The translations under genes were made by a program, and so were the position numbers. Shown here one piece after another: positions 44,891-55,028 of a DNA stretch of 64,000 nt. The notes under the pieces were generated by a model, which was not told the origin of the DNA, searched no databases, and worked only from the letters and a program-made list of their open reading frames with translations. Within the stretch, counting starts at the first letter, position 1. Each line of letters opens with the position of its first letter. Origin of the DNA: Charina bottae (Eukaryota; Chordata; Lepidosauria; Squamata; Charinaidae); NCBI GenBank assembly GCA_023362775.1, contig JALMGJ010000019.1, positions 1,510,501 to 1,574,500 on the forward strand. Direction: 5' to 3'.

Positions 44891-45205
44891 CAGGGCTTTC
44901 CAAAGTGCCGCCGCTGGCAACATACCAGCGACGGCGGCGTGGGGGGCGCACGTGCATGGCGGCGGTGCGGGGGGGGGCGTGCGGCGGCGCGCGTGTGCAC
45001 GGCGGCGGCGCGGGGGGGCATGCGGCAGCGCGTGTGTGCATGGCGGTGGCGGCAGCGGCGGCAGCCTCCGCTAAAACGCGGAAGCCGTGCCACTGCCGCG
45101 GCCGCCATGCACGCGCGCGCCACCGCTTCCGGGTGGTGTGGCGACACACCACGCTGTGTGTGGCTACACACTTTTGTGTCACGACACACAGTTTGGAAAG
45201 CTCTG
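44891..45205. mobile_element. hAT-type MITE with CGG-rich interior, TSD GCCTAATG
   Basis: CAGGGCTTTCCAAAG ... TTTGGAAAGCTCTG flanked by GCCTAATG at 44883-44890 and 45206-45213. The interior is a degenerate tandem of GGCGGCGG and GCGTGTGCATGGCGG phrases, extremely CpG-rich, and so differs from the other family members. Confidence 0.86.
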
Positions 45206-45349
45206 GCCTAATGGCTAATCAATCTATTGTGGTTGATCGCACAGTCAGCCATACGTTTAGGCTGGATTTGGCATTTTTGTCCACCTACCGAGTGCTTCCC
45301 AAGGACCTGGGATAGGCAGATGTTCTTGTTTAATAATATTAAAGGTATC

Positions 45350-46780
45350 GTTGCAGGATGGAAGCTGCTTCAAGTAAAGCTGCCTTTTGCAATTGACTGA
45401 TGGTGATTTTGTCAACGCTGATGGTGTTCAAGTGGTTCTCCAGATGTTTTGGAATCGCACCCTAGGTGCCTATTACTATTGGTACTATCTTTGCTTTCTT
45501 TTGCCCCAGTCGTTCTACTGTCTTTATATTTTGTGATTTTCTCCAGTTCTTTCTCTTCTCTTCTGCTGTCTCCAGGTACTGCAATGTCCACCCTCCAGAC
45601 ATTTGTCTTTTTTATCAACGATTGTTAAGTCTGGAGTGTTGTGTGGCAGATGCTTGTCTGTTTGAATTCTAAAGTCCCAGAGAACTTTAGCTTCTTCATT
45701 TTTTAAAAGATTTTTTTATCCCGCCTTTATTATTTTTAGAAATAACTCAAGGCAGGGAACATACATAATACTCCTTCCTCCACCTATTTTCCCCACATCA
45801 ACAACCCTGTGAGGTGAGTTGGGCTGAGAGAGAGGGACTGGCCCAAGGTCACCCAGCCGGCTTTCATGCCCAAGGCAGGACTAGAACTCTCAGTCTCCTG
45901 GTTTCTAGCCTGATGCCTTAACCACTAGACCATTTTGTCTATTTTGTGGTCCCACCAGTTCTTGCTTGCAGGCAAGTGGTATTTCTTGCAGATATTCCAA
46001 TGCACCATTGTTGCTACTTTGTCATGCCGTTGTTTGTAATCAGTCTGTGCGGTCTTCTTGCAGCAGATAACTAGGTGGTCCATGTTTCTTCAGCTTCTTT
46101 GCAGAGATGGCATTTGCTGTCCATTGCTGTCTTCTCAATTCTGGTTTTGTATGCCTTTGTTCTTAAGGCTTGGTCTTCTGCAGCCAGAATTAGCCCCTCT
46201 GTCTCTTCCGTCAACTTTCCTCCTCTTAGCCATTGCCAGGCCTTGTCATCTGCTTTGCCTGCTAATTTGTTTATGTACTGGCCATGTAATACTTTGCTTT
46301 GCCACGTTTCTTTTCTATTCTTCATTTGGTCTTTCTTATAGGCCAGTTTGGTCTCTTTGGTATTCAGTAAGCCTTCATGGTGACCTAGCTTCAGTGCATC
46401 TTCTTCACTGTCCTTCAGATATTCTTCCAATGCCCTTTTTTCTTCTTCAACTGTCTGATGTACTTGCAACATTCCACGCCCACCTTGGTAAGTAGAGTCT
46501 GTCAACATCGCTGCGTGGATGAAGTGCATGATTCATTGTCATTTTTTTTATGGTCTTCCTATCCAAGGTTTCTAGTTCAGCTTGAGTCCAGTCCACTATT
46601 CCAGCTGCATATCTAATGACTGGAATTGCCCAGGTGTTAATCGCCTTGATGGTATTTCCGCCACTGGGTTTGGACTTTAAGACTTCTTCCCTCTTCTGAT
46701 GTATTCACTACTAACTTTCTTCAGTGTGCTTGATGTTTTCAGCCTGAAGGATGCCCAGGTATTTGTAGTGATCATCAATC
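45350..46780 (-). mobile_element. R4-type LINE, ORF C-terminal half, with nested SINE
   Basis: Minus-strand remnant. Recognisable pieces: INTWAIPVIRYAAG-like segment near 46575-46660; GGRGMLQVHQTVEEEKRALE and YLKDSEEDALKLGHHEGLLN; LHGQYINKLAGKADDKAWQW; LILAAEDQALRTKAYKTRIE; CHLCKEAEET (zinc-binding). After the nested SINE (45703-45938) the end continues as RHLGCDSKTSGEPLEHHQ in shifted frames. This matches the R4/Dong clade known in lizards. Confidence 0.78.
45703..45938 (-). mobile_element. tRNA-derived SINE nested in R4
   Basis: Minus-strand copy with GTTGTTGATGTGGGGAAAAT tail and GGTCTAGTGGTTAAGGCATC head, one body unit. It interrupts the R4 remnant, so it is the younger insertion. Confidence 0.8.
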
Positions 46781-46788
46781 TATTAGTA

Positions 46789-46820
46789 TTAGTATTAGTA
46801 GTAGTAGTAGTAGTAGTAGT
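46789..46820. repeat. (TAG)n microsatellite
   Basis: ATTAGT/TAG triplet run of about 10 units; similar TAGTATTAG words continue on the other side of the palindrome (46915-46930). Confidence 0.9.
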
Positions 46821-46914
46821 ATTGTCTGTAGCTTGAATCATGTCAACTGGATCCAGTTGACATGATTCAAGCTACAGACAATTCCACCTGGATGACTGAG
46901 AACCTTCATAGACA
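46821..46914. mobile_element. Minimal Penelope-like foldback: 62-bp perfect palindrome
   Basis: 46821-46882 is a perfect inverted repeat with no spacer (ATTGTCTGTAGCTTGAATCA ... mirrored through GGATCC). The right side continues to ACCTTCATAGACAT, the normal end of PLE family 1. The ribozyme core has been lost entirely. It sits inside a TAG microsatellite, which probably forms its target duplication. Confidence 0.8.
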
Positions 46915-46930
46915 TATTAGTAGTATTAGT

Positions 46931-47896
46931 ATTTTATTATGTTTTCTTCCTATATTTGTACATTTTAACTTGCAGGTCTATATGGTGGTTTTATTCTATT
47001 TGAGCCTGTTTTTATGTGTTGTTTTTATGGTCATAGCTATCTCACTGGTCACTGGCCATAAATAAATACAATTTCAATTTTGAAATAAATTGGCTCAGGT
47101 GCCAAAAACGAGGCAATGGCACATGGAGACGATTTAGAAGTTCTTTAAAGACCTGGGTGAAAACGCCCTTAATTAACAGTGGATGTTCCATGGTCTCCAA
47201 CCTTCACAGAACTCATCCTCTCAGATCTGGGCTGCAAAAGGATCACTAGTGGTCGGGGAAGAGTTAGAGGTTGTTGTATTTCTCTGCTGCCATCTAGCAA
47301 TTGCCTGGGGTATTGCAGCTCAGATCTGATAGGCCTACCATGCTGAACTTATATATAACTTACTTATTCATCTGATGTGTGAATGAGAAAAAAGTAACAT
47401 CAGTATTGAACTTTCCTCCCAGACTTGTGAAACAGGCAAAGGGATTCCTGGTGGTCCCCCATCCCTTCTTAATTCTACTGCACTCAAAATCAGTCAGGGT
47501 CTACTTCATAACCTTGAGGGGGGGGGAAAGGAATATTTTGACAGGGAGGAACTTTGAAAGGTGGCTTATAGAAACAGCAATAGAGATAAAGAAATAAGCA
47601 GCCAAAGGAGACCTACGAGATGGTTCCTGGAACTCATGAACTTCAGTCAGAAATAGGTCCAACTGAGTTTAATGGAATGCATTCCCAGGGAAGCATCTAT
47701 CAGACTGCAAACTCCGCTCCCTTCCTATCCAATCTCACAGAATAAACGTTTTACTTCAATCCATTCAGAATAATCAGAAAGTTCTCTGTTATTTCTGTCA
47801 TCTCTCTCTCATGCTCACTCTCGCTCCTTCTCTCTTCCCCTCCAATACACAGGCACACGTATGTACATCTGTGACAAAAAGGAGACCAATTCTTAC
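46931..47896. other. Unassigned stretch
   Basis: No repeat or exon recognised apart from the weak CTCF-like word. Confidence 0.35.
47284..47301 (-). promoter_or_regulatory. Weak CTCF-like site
   Basis: TTGCTAGATGGCAGCAG on the minus strand is near the CTCF core but departs at the first CC. Confidence 0.25.
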
Positions 47897-48013
47897 CATA
47901 TAAAGCCTGGAGACGGGAACACTCTTCTTCAGTGAGTGGTGCCTGGGAAGCTCCTATCCGGCTGATCACATGTGCACTGCTAATCAAATTTGATGTCAGG
48001 AAATAGATCCATC
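47897..48013 (-). CDS. Candidate upstream exon, possibly long-isoform SLC2A9
   Basis: The minus strand shows a T-rich acceptor (eight T then AATTAG), a 117-nt open segment and a GTAAGA donor. The frame reads WIYFLTSNLISSAHVISRI, then GASQAPLTEEECSRLQALY plus one base. It ends in phase 1, matching the phase of the 21598-21647 candidate. The segment APLTEEE recalls VPLTDDT of the human long GLUT9 N-terminus. No in-frame ATG is present, so a start codon would have to lie further upstream, or the coding part may begin at an inner acceptor (TTAG/CAG near 47985). It could also belong to another gene or be a chance open frame. Confidence 0.33.
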
Positions 48014-48410
48014 CTAATTAAAAAAAACCTCGCTCGCTCTGTCTTGTTTCTGGCTTTCAGAAGGCTTTCTGGTCATTTCTTTTGCTTACCTTTTCCCAGG
48101 TACCGTATGTGCCAAGATCCACTTCTAGCTGCCTATGGCTATTAAGAATCGTATGCTTGCAATTGGAACGTGTTTTATAGCACTGATTATTTATAATGTT
48201 ATCTTCAGGAAACTGACTTCATATCAGTCAAGAAAATATTATGAAATGGAACAGAACAAATCTTTGAAACAATAGAGCTGAAGAAATTTGATCAGACTCC
48301 AAAGGGATTGAATGTCTTCCGTTAAGAATTGAAACATCTGGGCCTATAGTATTAAAACATTTGGTGAAAATCCTAACTCTCTTCTCAGCCCAATTTCATA
48401 GTTTATATGA

Positions 48411-48718
48411 TCTTGTTGATCAGAAGATCGCAAGTTCGGAGGTTTGAATCCCTAGCCCTGCGTGCGGAGTGAGCTCCCGCACTAGCTCCAGCTCTTGCCA
48501 ACCTAGCAATTCGAAAGCATGCAAATGCAAGTAGATTAATAGGTACCACTTCGGTGGGTAGGTAACAGCGTTCCACGTGCGTCATGCCGGCCACATGACT
48601 GTGGAAGCATCTTCGGACAACGCTGGCTCTTCGGCTAACAAACGGAGATGAGCACCGGCCCCTAGAGTCGGACACGACTGCACAAATGTGCGGGGGGATC
48701 CTTTACCTTTACCTTTAT
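48411..48718 (+). mobile_element. tRNA-derived squamate SINE, 5' truncated
   Basis: Begins inside the head (CTTGTTGATCAGAAGATCGC), has the B box GGAGGTTTGAATCCCTAG and the AGAGTCGGACACGACTGCAC tail. Confidence 0.82.
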
Positions 48719-50260
48719 GATCCATACATTTCAACAGCTTTGACTAAAATCTGTTCTGCTCAGGGGATGTGTTCCACTGATAATTTTATTTATTTATTAC
48801 ATTGATCACCACCCAACTCCCCACAAGGGGAGTTATAATGATTATCATTATAATGATTATAATGATAATAATCTGGTATGCACCATCGGGGTGACCCTCT
48901 GCAGTCACAGACAAAGTCTGATCTAGAACAGTATCTCTGTCCAAAGCTTGTCAATTCAAAGTAAAACCATCATATTTCTATGAATGTAGTGCTGTGTTTA
49001 AAATAAGAGGGGGAAAAAACACTTCCAAAATGTTAATTGTATTGGAGGTATTGATACTGGCATGAGAAACGGGGCTGTTCAACAAGCCTATCTTAAATGA
49101 CATCTTTGCAGGTCGTTTTGGCCTTCAAGTAACTATTCTTGGCCAGTGTATAAGATAGGAAAACCATCCAAATTCAGTCCTAGAATGTGTCCGATGAAGA
49201 ACTTTCTGTCCCGCTCACATAATCTAATCTTGTAGATGGAAATAAATGTCACATTCATCTGATTTGCGGGAAGAGGAACCCATCACAGGAGTCTTTCTGC
49301 CAGATGCGAGACCCTGCCCGGCGCTCAACTTTCCTATTTTTTTTTAGTTTAATTTTTTATTTTCAAGACATAATTGAGATACAAAAAAGAGTATGGAGTA
49401 GACAGAAAACAGAACTAAAGAAAAAAGAACAAACTATAAGAAGTGTCAATAGAAAGAAAAGAAACGGAAAGCGACTTCTGACTTTCTCCGATACAGATAA
49501 AAGTAAATTTACAAATCTAATCTCTTACAATGAATTAATCCATCATAACATTATTTCTATTGCAACAAACCATTTAATCTCTAACACCCAAAATCAAAAC
49601 CTCATTTTCTTTCTCTTACCAGCAAGTACTCTAAAAGTGGTTGCCAAGTTAATATAAATGCAGAAATAGAATGCTCTCTTATTAGAGCTGTTAATTTAGC
49701 CATCTGAGCCAGGTCCGTTAATTTAACAATCCAATCTTCAACCGTAGGTATTTGTGGATCTTTCCATCGTTGTGACTGTGCTCAACTTTCGCATGCTGGG
49801 GAAGTCTGGAACCACCCGCTCTTTAGGAACAGGCCCTCTCCTCTTTGTTATGGGTGCTGAAGGACCCAGGAGTTCCATGAGAACTCAGTAAGGTGCTGTC
49901 AGAGACTCAGAGCAAAGAAAACGTTCTCTCAGATGCAGGCATTTTGCCTCTTGACCAAAGGTTCCGAGAATTTTTTTTTAAATTAACAGGTTCTACATCC
50001 TGAAAAAAATGTGAAAACCCATGTCATCAGAAGTTACATAAATAGGACAAAAGTGCTATGGACTGCAATCCTATACTCACGGACTGAATAGGATTTCAGT
50101 GTGTGGAGGAAAACATAACAGTTCCTTGTAATTACAAAGTTCTTCCTAAAAGAATCCAGCAGTTCCTACGTATCAAAATAGAGAATGAACTAAAGTTTGC
50201 TCTGCCACTTGCCATGCACTTTTGCCACAAGGTATTTTGAGTGGCTGTACCTTTTACTCA
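48719..50260. other. Unassigned stretch
   Basis: Short L2-like tail words at 48785-48830; TAATGATTA repeats at 48835-48870. A 117-codon AT-rich frame at 49304-49657 has no recognisable similarity. Nothing firm. Confidence 0.35.
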
Positions 50261-50602
50261 GGGGCGTGGTGGCTCAGTGGGTAAGACGCCAGGCTTGTCG
50301 ATCGGAAGATCGCAAATTCAGAGGTTTGAATCCCTTGTCCCGTGTGACGGAGTGAGCTCCCGCACTAGCCCCAGCTCCTGCCAACCTAGCAATTCGAAAG
50401 CATGCAAATGCAAGTAGATGAATAGGTACCACTTCAGTGGGTAGGTAACAGCGTTCCGCGTGCATCATGCCAGCCACATGACCGCGGAAGCGTCTTCGGA
50501 CAACGCTGGCTCTTCGGCTAAGAAACGGAGATGAGCACCGGCCCCTAGAGTCGGACACGACTGAACAAATGTGTGGGGGGAACCTTTACCTTTACCTTTT
50601 AC
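50261..50602 (+). mobile_element. tRNA-derived squamate SINE with short TSD
   Basis: Complete plus-strand copy from GGGGCGTGGTGGCTCAGTGG to the ACCTTTACC tail; CCTTTTACTC flanks both ends. Confidence 0.85.
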
Positions 50603-51044
50603 TCTTTTTATTCTGGGGGGGGGGGACACACTTCTTTTTACCTATTCCATTCCACCATGGCAGCCCTGAGTGCCATGGTGATGACAGCTCTCTACACTGA
50701 CAACCTGTCTGCTGGGCAGTTTTTGGACATGGGTTTAGCTCTCTTTCAGAAGAGTGGTAGACCCACGTTCAGAGGTAGATCAGCTGACATGTAAGAGACA
50801 TGTACCACCTCAGTGCCTGCCTGCAACCTGTTAGTTGAACAGTTTGACAGGTGGCTAAACACACTGTTGAAGGCACTGATTGATTTGATTGATTATGTAC
50901 CATCAAGTTGTTTTCAACTCCTAGCGACCAGATAGACAGATCTTCTCCATGATGATCTACCCCTAAACTGTTCCTTCAAGTCTCCCAATGGTGCACTCAT
51001 CACCACTGTAACCGAGGCCAGTCCCCTTGCTGCTGGTCGTCCAC

Positions 51045-51116
51045 TCCTTCCTTCCTTCCTTCCTTCCTTCCTTCCTTCCTTCCTTCCTTCCTTCCTTCCT
51101 TCCTTCCTTCCTTCCT

Positions 51117-51189
<73 letters not shown>

Positions 51190-51190
51190 T
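51045..51190. repeat. (TTCC)n(TTCT)n pyrimidine tract
   Basis: About 146 bp of uninterrupted pyrimidines on the plus strand: TTCC repeats to about 51117, then TTTC repeats. Confidence 0.95.
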
Positions 51191-51395
51191 TTTTCAAATT
51201 TTGTCACCGCCCATCTCACTCGAAGCAACTCTGGGCGGTTTACAATAAAACTAAAAATAAATACAGATTAAAATACACAGAAAAACCATACCTCTTAAAT
51301 ACAAATACAAATATAAAATATAAAATCTAAGATGGTGATATTAAAAGTTCTTAATTTAAATTCGTAAATTCATAAATTCATGGGAGCCTCTTTAG
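51186..51395 (-). mobile_element. L2-like 3' end
   Basis: TTTGTCACCGCCCATCTCAC, CAACTCTGGGCGGTTTACAA and AT-rich tail. The pyrimidine tract directly abuts it and may have grown from its tail. Confidence 0.62.
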
Positions 51396-52109
51396 GGCAC
51401 TAACCACCCCTTCTTCTCTTTCCTTCCACCTTTCCCCGCATCAGAGCCTTCTCCAGAGAGCTGGGTCTTCGCACAGTGTGTCCAAATAGGGTAATTTGAG
51501 CCTGGTCATTTGTGCCTCGAGTGAGAACCCTGGGTTGATTTGTTCGATGATCCATCGGTTTGTTTTCTTGGCTGTCCACAGTATTCTCAGGAGTCTCCTC
51601 CAACACCAGAGTTCAAAGGCATCAATGCTCTTCTTACCCTGCTTCTTTAAAGTCCAGTTTCAGGCACTATATTGTTCCACATTAGTAGGTGACAACTGGT
51701 GGGAGAAAAAGGAAGCCAGGGGAATCCACCAATTCCTTTCTTTAATTTGGCCTGGAAAAAAACAGTAGGGGCAGCACCACTATGGCAGGAGAGGAACGTT
51801 TATGGTGGCAAATTTTTTTTTTTAAGGAGTAAAAATGGACCCTGAGGAAGGGAATTCTCACAGTCTTTTCTATGCACAAATACATTTCTCTTATGCTGAA
51901 AAGCCTACCCAGACTACTCCAGCCGTAGTAACATTAAAATAAGGGCCCTGAAGCCATTCACAGAAAAGAAAGGACCCGTTGTTTCTTCCGGGGAATGCTG
52001 GCCGTGACCTCCAGGAGGGAGAAGAGGAGGGGGGGGGGGCTGTGCCAACAAAATCAGAAGTGGAAAAAGGAGAGATGGGATCAGGGGAGGAAGTGGGAAG
52101 GCTGGATAA

Positions 52110-52178
52110 AAGGTGGGACTAGAACTCACGGTCTCCCAGTTTCTAGCCCGGTGCCTTAACCACTACACCAAACTGGCT
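52110..52178 (-). mobile_element. tRNA-derived SINE head fragment
   Basis: Minus strand: AGTTTGGTGTAGTGGTTAAG then GTGAGTTCTAGTCCCACC; head only. Confidence 0.68.
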
Positions 52179-53320
52179 CTCATATAATTGTTTTAAAAGA
52201 TGAAATAAAGTTCAATACTCAATGGTCACCTCAGGTAGTGAAAAGCTGCAAATTTGATCTTAATTTGAAATGTACCAGGGTAAGAAGTGCCAAAGACAGG
52301 TAAGTATAGAAATGAAAGTTAGCACGAAGAAGTGCAAACCGGAGGAAAAGACGACAGTCATAGAGAACTTGACATAAATCCATATTTTTATATGAAAGAG
52401 TTATAAATAAATATTATTCAACAGTTTCACTAGCTCCAAAACTACTTCATGTAGCATATTGCATATCATTTTGTTTCCAATTAGCCCACTAGAAACCAAG
52501 GAAGTAATTAATGCTAAAATTTATCTGAATTAACTTGATTAACTGGTTAGTGGATTTAATCCCACAAGCCTTCCTAGACCAGAAAAATGTTGTTTTTAAT
52601 AATGTCTATGTATGTGTGTTAAAATTGCACTATTTAGCTATACAATGAATAAGAATTGTTTATTTAAAAATATACCTTCAGATACTAGTCCAGTTCCTGG
52701 ACGTTTTCTCTGGATTCAGATGACGTTGAATGCCAGCACCTGCTTCCGAAGCTTTGAATGACCTCTGTAGATGGGGAAGGGACAGGAAACCACGTTAGGG
52801 TTCGAGGAAGTGGGTGTCTTTTGCCTGCAGAAGAGCAAACTGATGAGAGCTTGGAGATGGCTATCACTTCTCTAAAGGGCGGCCGTACTGTACAAGGGAG
52901 GGGGCAGGCTTGTTCTCTGCCACCCCCAGGGCAGGACCAGAACCAGTGGGGTGAAAATACAGGGAAGTAGAGAAGCTGTGCCTCTCCTTCAAAAGAATCC
53001 AGTTAGGTATTAGGAGGAATTTCCTGCCAGTAAAAGCTACTAGCCACTAAGCGGTCTGTTCCCCTCCATTGGAGGTCTTCAAACACAGGCTGGGTAGTCA
53101 TCTGTCTGAAATGCATTAGCAGATCCCGCACTCAGCAGGGCTTGGATTTAATGGCCTTTGAGATCTTTTCCAAATCTGTGATTCTATGAGATTAAAGAGC
53201 ACAGGGGACAAGATGAAATTCTGCAACACCCCACTAATCAAATGCCATGCTTGGAAGTGTTTCTGCAGGAAGGGTAAAACCCCGAGCTCAGCTGCCGGAG
53301 CTGGAGAGATATGAATGGCC
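52179..53320. other. Unassigned stretch
   Basis: No firm feature. An exon-like segment at 52676-52764 was considered and rejected. Confidence 0.35.
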
Positions 53321-54298
53321 ATAGAAGAATGTTGTTGTTGTTCAGTCGTTTAGTCGTGTCCGACTCTTCGTGACCTCATGGACAATAGCACGCCAGGCCT
53401 TCCTGTCCTCCACTGCCTCCCGGAGTTTACTCAAATTCATGTTCGTTACATCAGTGATGCTATCTAACCATCTCATCCTCTGCCGTCCCCTTCTCCTTTT
53501 GCCTTCTGTCTTTCCCAGCATCAGGGTCTATTCCAGTGAGTCCTCTCTTCGCATTAGGTGGCCAAAGTATTTGAGCTTCAGCTTCAGCATCTGTCCTTCC
53601 AATGAGCAGTCAGGGTTGATTTCCTTTAGGATCGACTGATTTGACCTCCTTGCAGTCCAAGGGACTCTCAAGAGTCTTCTCCAGCACCACAGTTCGAAAG
53701 CATCAATTCTTCGGCGCTCAGCCTTCCTTATGGTCCAACTCTCACAGCCATACATTACTACTGGAAAAACCATAGCTTTAACTATACAGACCTTTGTCGG
53801 CAAGGTGATGTCTCTGCTTTTTAATATGCTGTCCAGGTTTGCCATAGCTTTCCTCCCAAGGAGCAAGCGTCTTTTAATTTCATGGCTGCAGTCACTGTCT
53901 GCGGTGATCTTGGAGCCCAAGAAAATAAAATCTGTCACTGCTTCCATTTCTTCCCCTTCTATTTGCCAGGAAGTGATGGGACCAGATGCCATGATCTGGG
54001 TTTTTTTAATGTTGAGTTTCAAGCCAGCTTTTGCACTCTCCTCTTTCACCCTCATCAAGAGGCTCTTTAGTTCCTCTTCACTTTCTGCCATTAGGGTGGT
54101 ATCGTCTGCATATCTGAGGTTGTTGATATTTCTCCCAGCAATCTTAACTCCGGCTTGTGATTCATCCAGCCCGGAATTTCTCATGATGTACTCTGCAGAT
54201 AAGTTAAATAAGCACGGTGATAATATACAGCCTTGTCGTACTCCTTTCCCAATTTTGAACCAGTCGGTTGTTCCATGTCCGGTTCTAATAGAAGAATG
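53321..54298 (-). mobile_element. Bov-B LINE, 5' truncated, TSD ATAGAAGAATG
   Basis: Minus-strand insertion (53332-54287) flanked by ATAGAAGAATG on both sides. It encodes the last RT blocks and C-terminus: IAGRNINNLRYADDTTLMAE, YGCESWTIRKAERRRIDAFE, VPWTARRSNQSILKEINPDC, HLMRREDSLE then a nonsense codon, after which GKTEGKRRRGRQRMRWLDSI continues. The 3' end (AACAACAACAT) is intact. Confidence 0.9.
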
Positions 54299-54987
54299 AC
54301 CAAGCTTTATTCTCAGGAGCTGATGTCAAATGAAATAGACCCCCTCCCCGTTTCAAATGGCTGCCATTCACTTCTATAGGGAACCAGTGAAGTGCTTTTC
54401 TTGGAATCTCTGTTGCAGAGAAAAAGGTTCACCCTCTGCTTCAGATAGAAAGTGACTCTCATTGAGCAATCGCAATATTTTAGATACCCCACAGGAAGCT
54501 GCAATGCGTATTTCACATCCCTTGGACATCTTTGTACAGCGTCAGCCTTACTCCCCCACAAACACACCACATATTATGGGAAATGAATGCAAGGCACAAG
54601 ATTACAGAACTTGCCAAAATGCGTATTTGCTAATATTTACCTGTTACTTTTTCACTTCCCATTTCTTGTCTCTATTATTTCTTAGCCTAATTGCTCAGCC
54701 AATCTTCCCAGGTTGTTCAGTATGAATGGTGGTCACCAAAGGGACCTTCTAGCTGTGGAAACTGTGCCTCTCCTTCAAAGAGGACAGTCAAGCGGGGTTG
54801 ACCAAGACACATCAGGCTCTTTTAGGCATCTCGATTAGGAGCACTAGATTAGCAGTCCCCTCAGGTGACCTGGTGGGTTAAGCAACACATCACAACTGCA
54901 GTCTCAGTCTCTGTTTTCTGACCCTTAAAAACTGCAGCAACCTAAACCGTCACCTTCATTTTCCTTAGAAAACAATCACAGTGCCTG

Positions 54988-54988
<1 letters not shown>
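54299..54988. other. Unassigned stretch
   Basis: No feature recognised. Confidence 0.35.

Positions 54989-55028
<40 letters not shown>

Larger units (their letters stand above)
50880..51700 (-). mobile_element. Degenerate RTE-type LINE fragment, split
   Basis: Two pieces (50880-51040 and 51400-51680), minus strand. The second reads FGHTVRRPSSLEKALMRGKV-EGKRRRGG, like the RTE/Bov-B end HIMRR-LEKKLMLGKVEGKR. The same diverged family is at 61495-61930. Between the pieces are a CT microsatellite and an L2-like tail. Confidence 0.6.

Noticed and set aside
52676..52764. Exon-like segment on the minus strand (acceptor after TTCCCCATCTACAG, donor GTATAT)
   Set aside because: All three frames meet a stop before the donor, and the donor is weak; at best an untranslated exon, with no supporting evidence.
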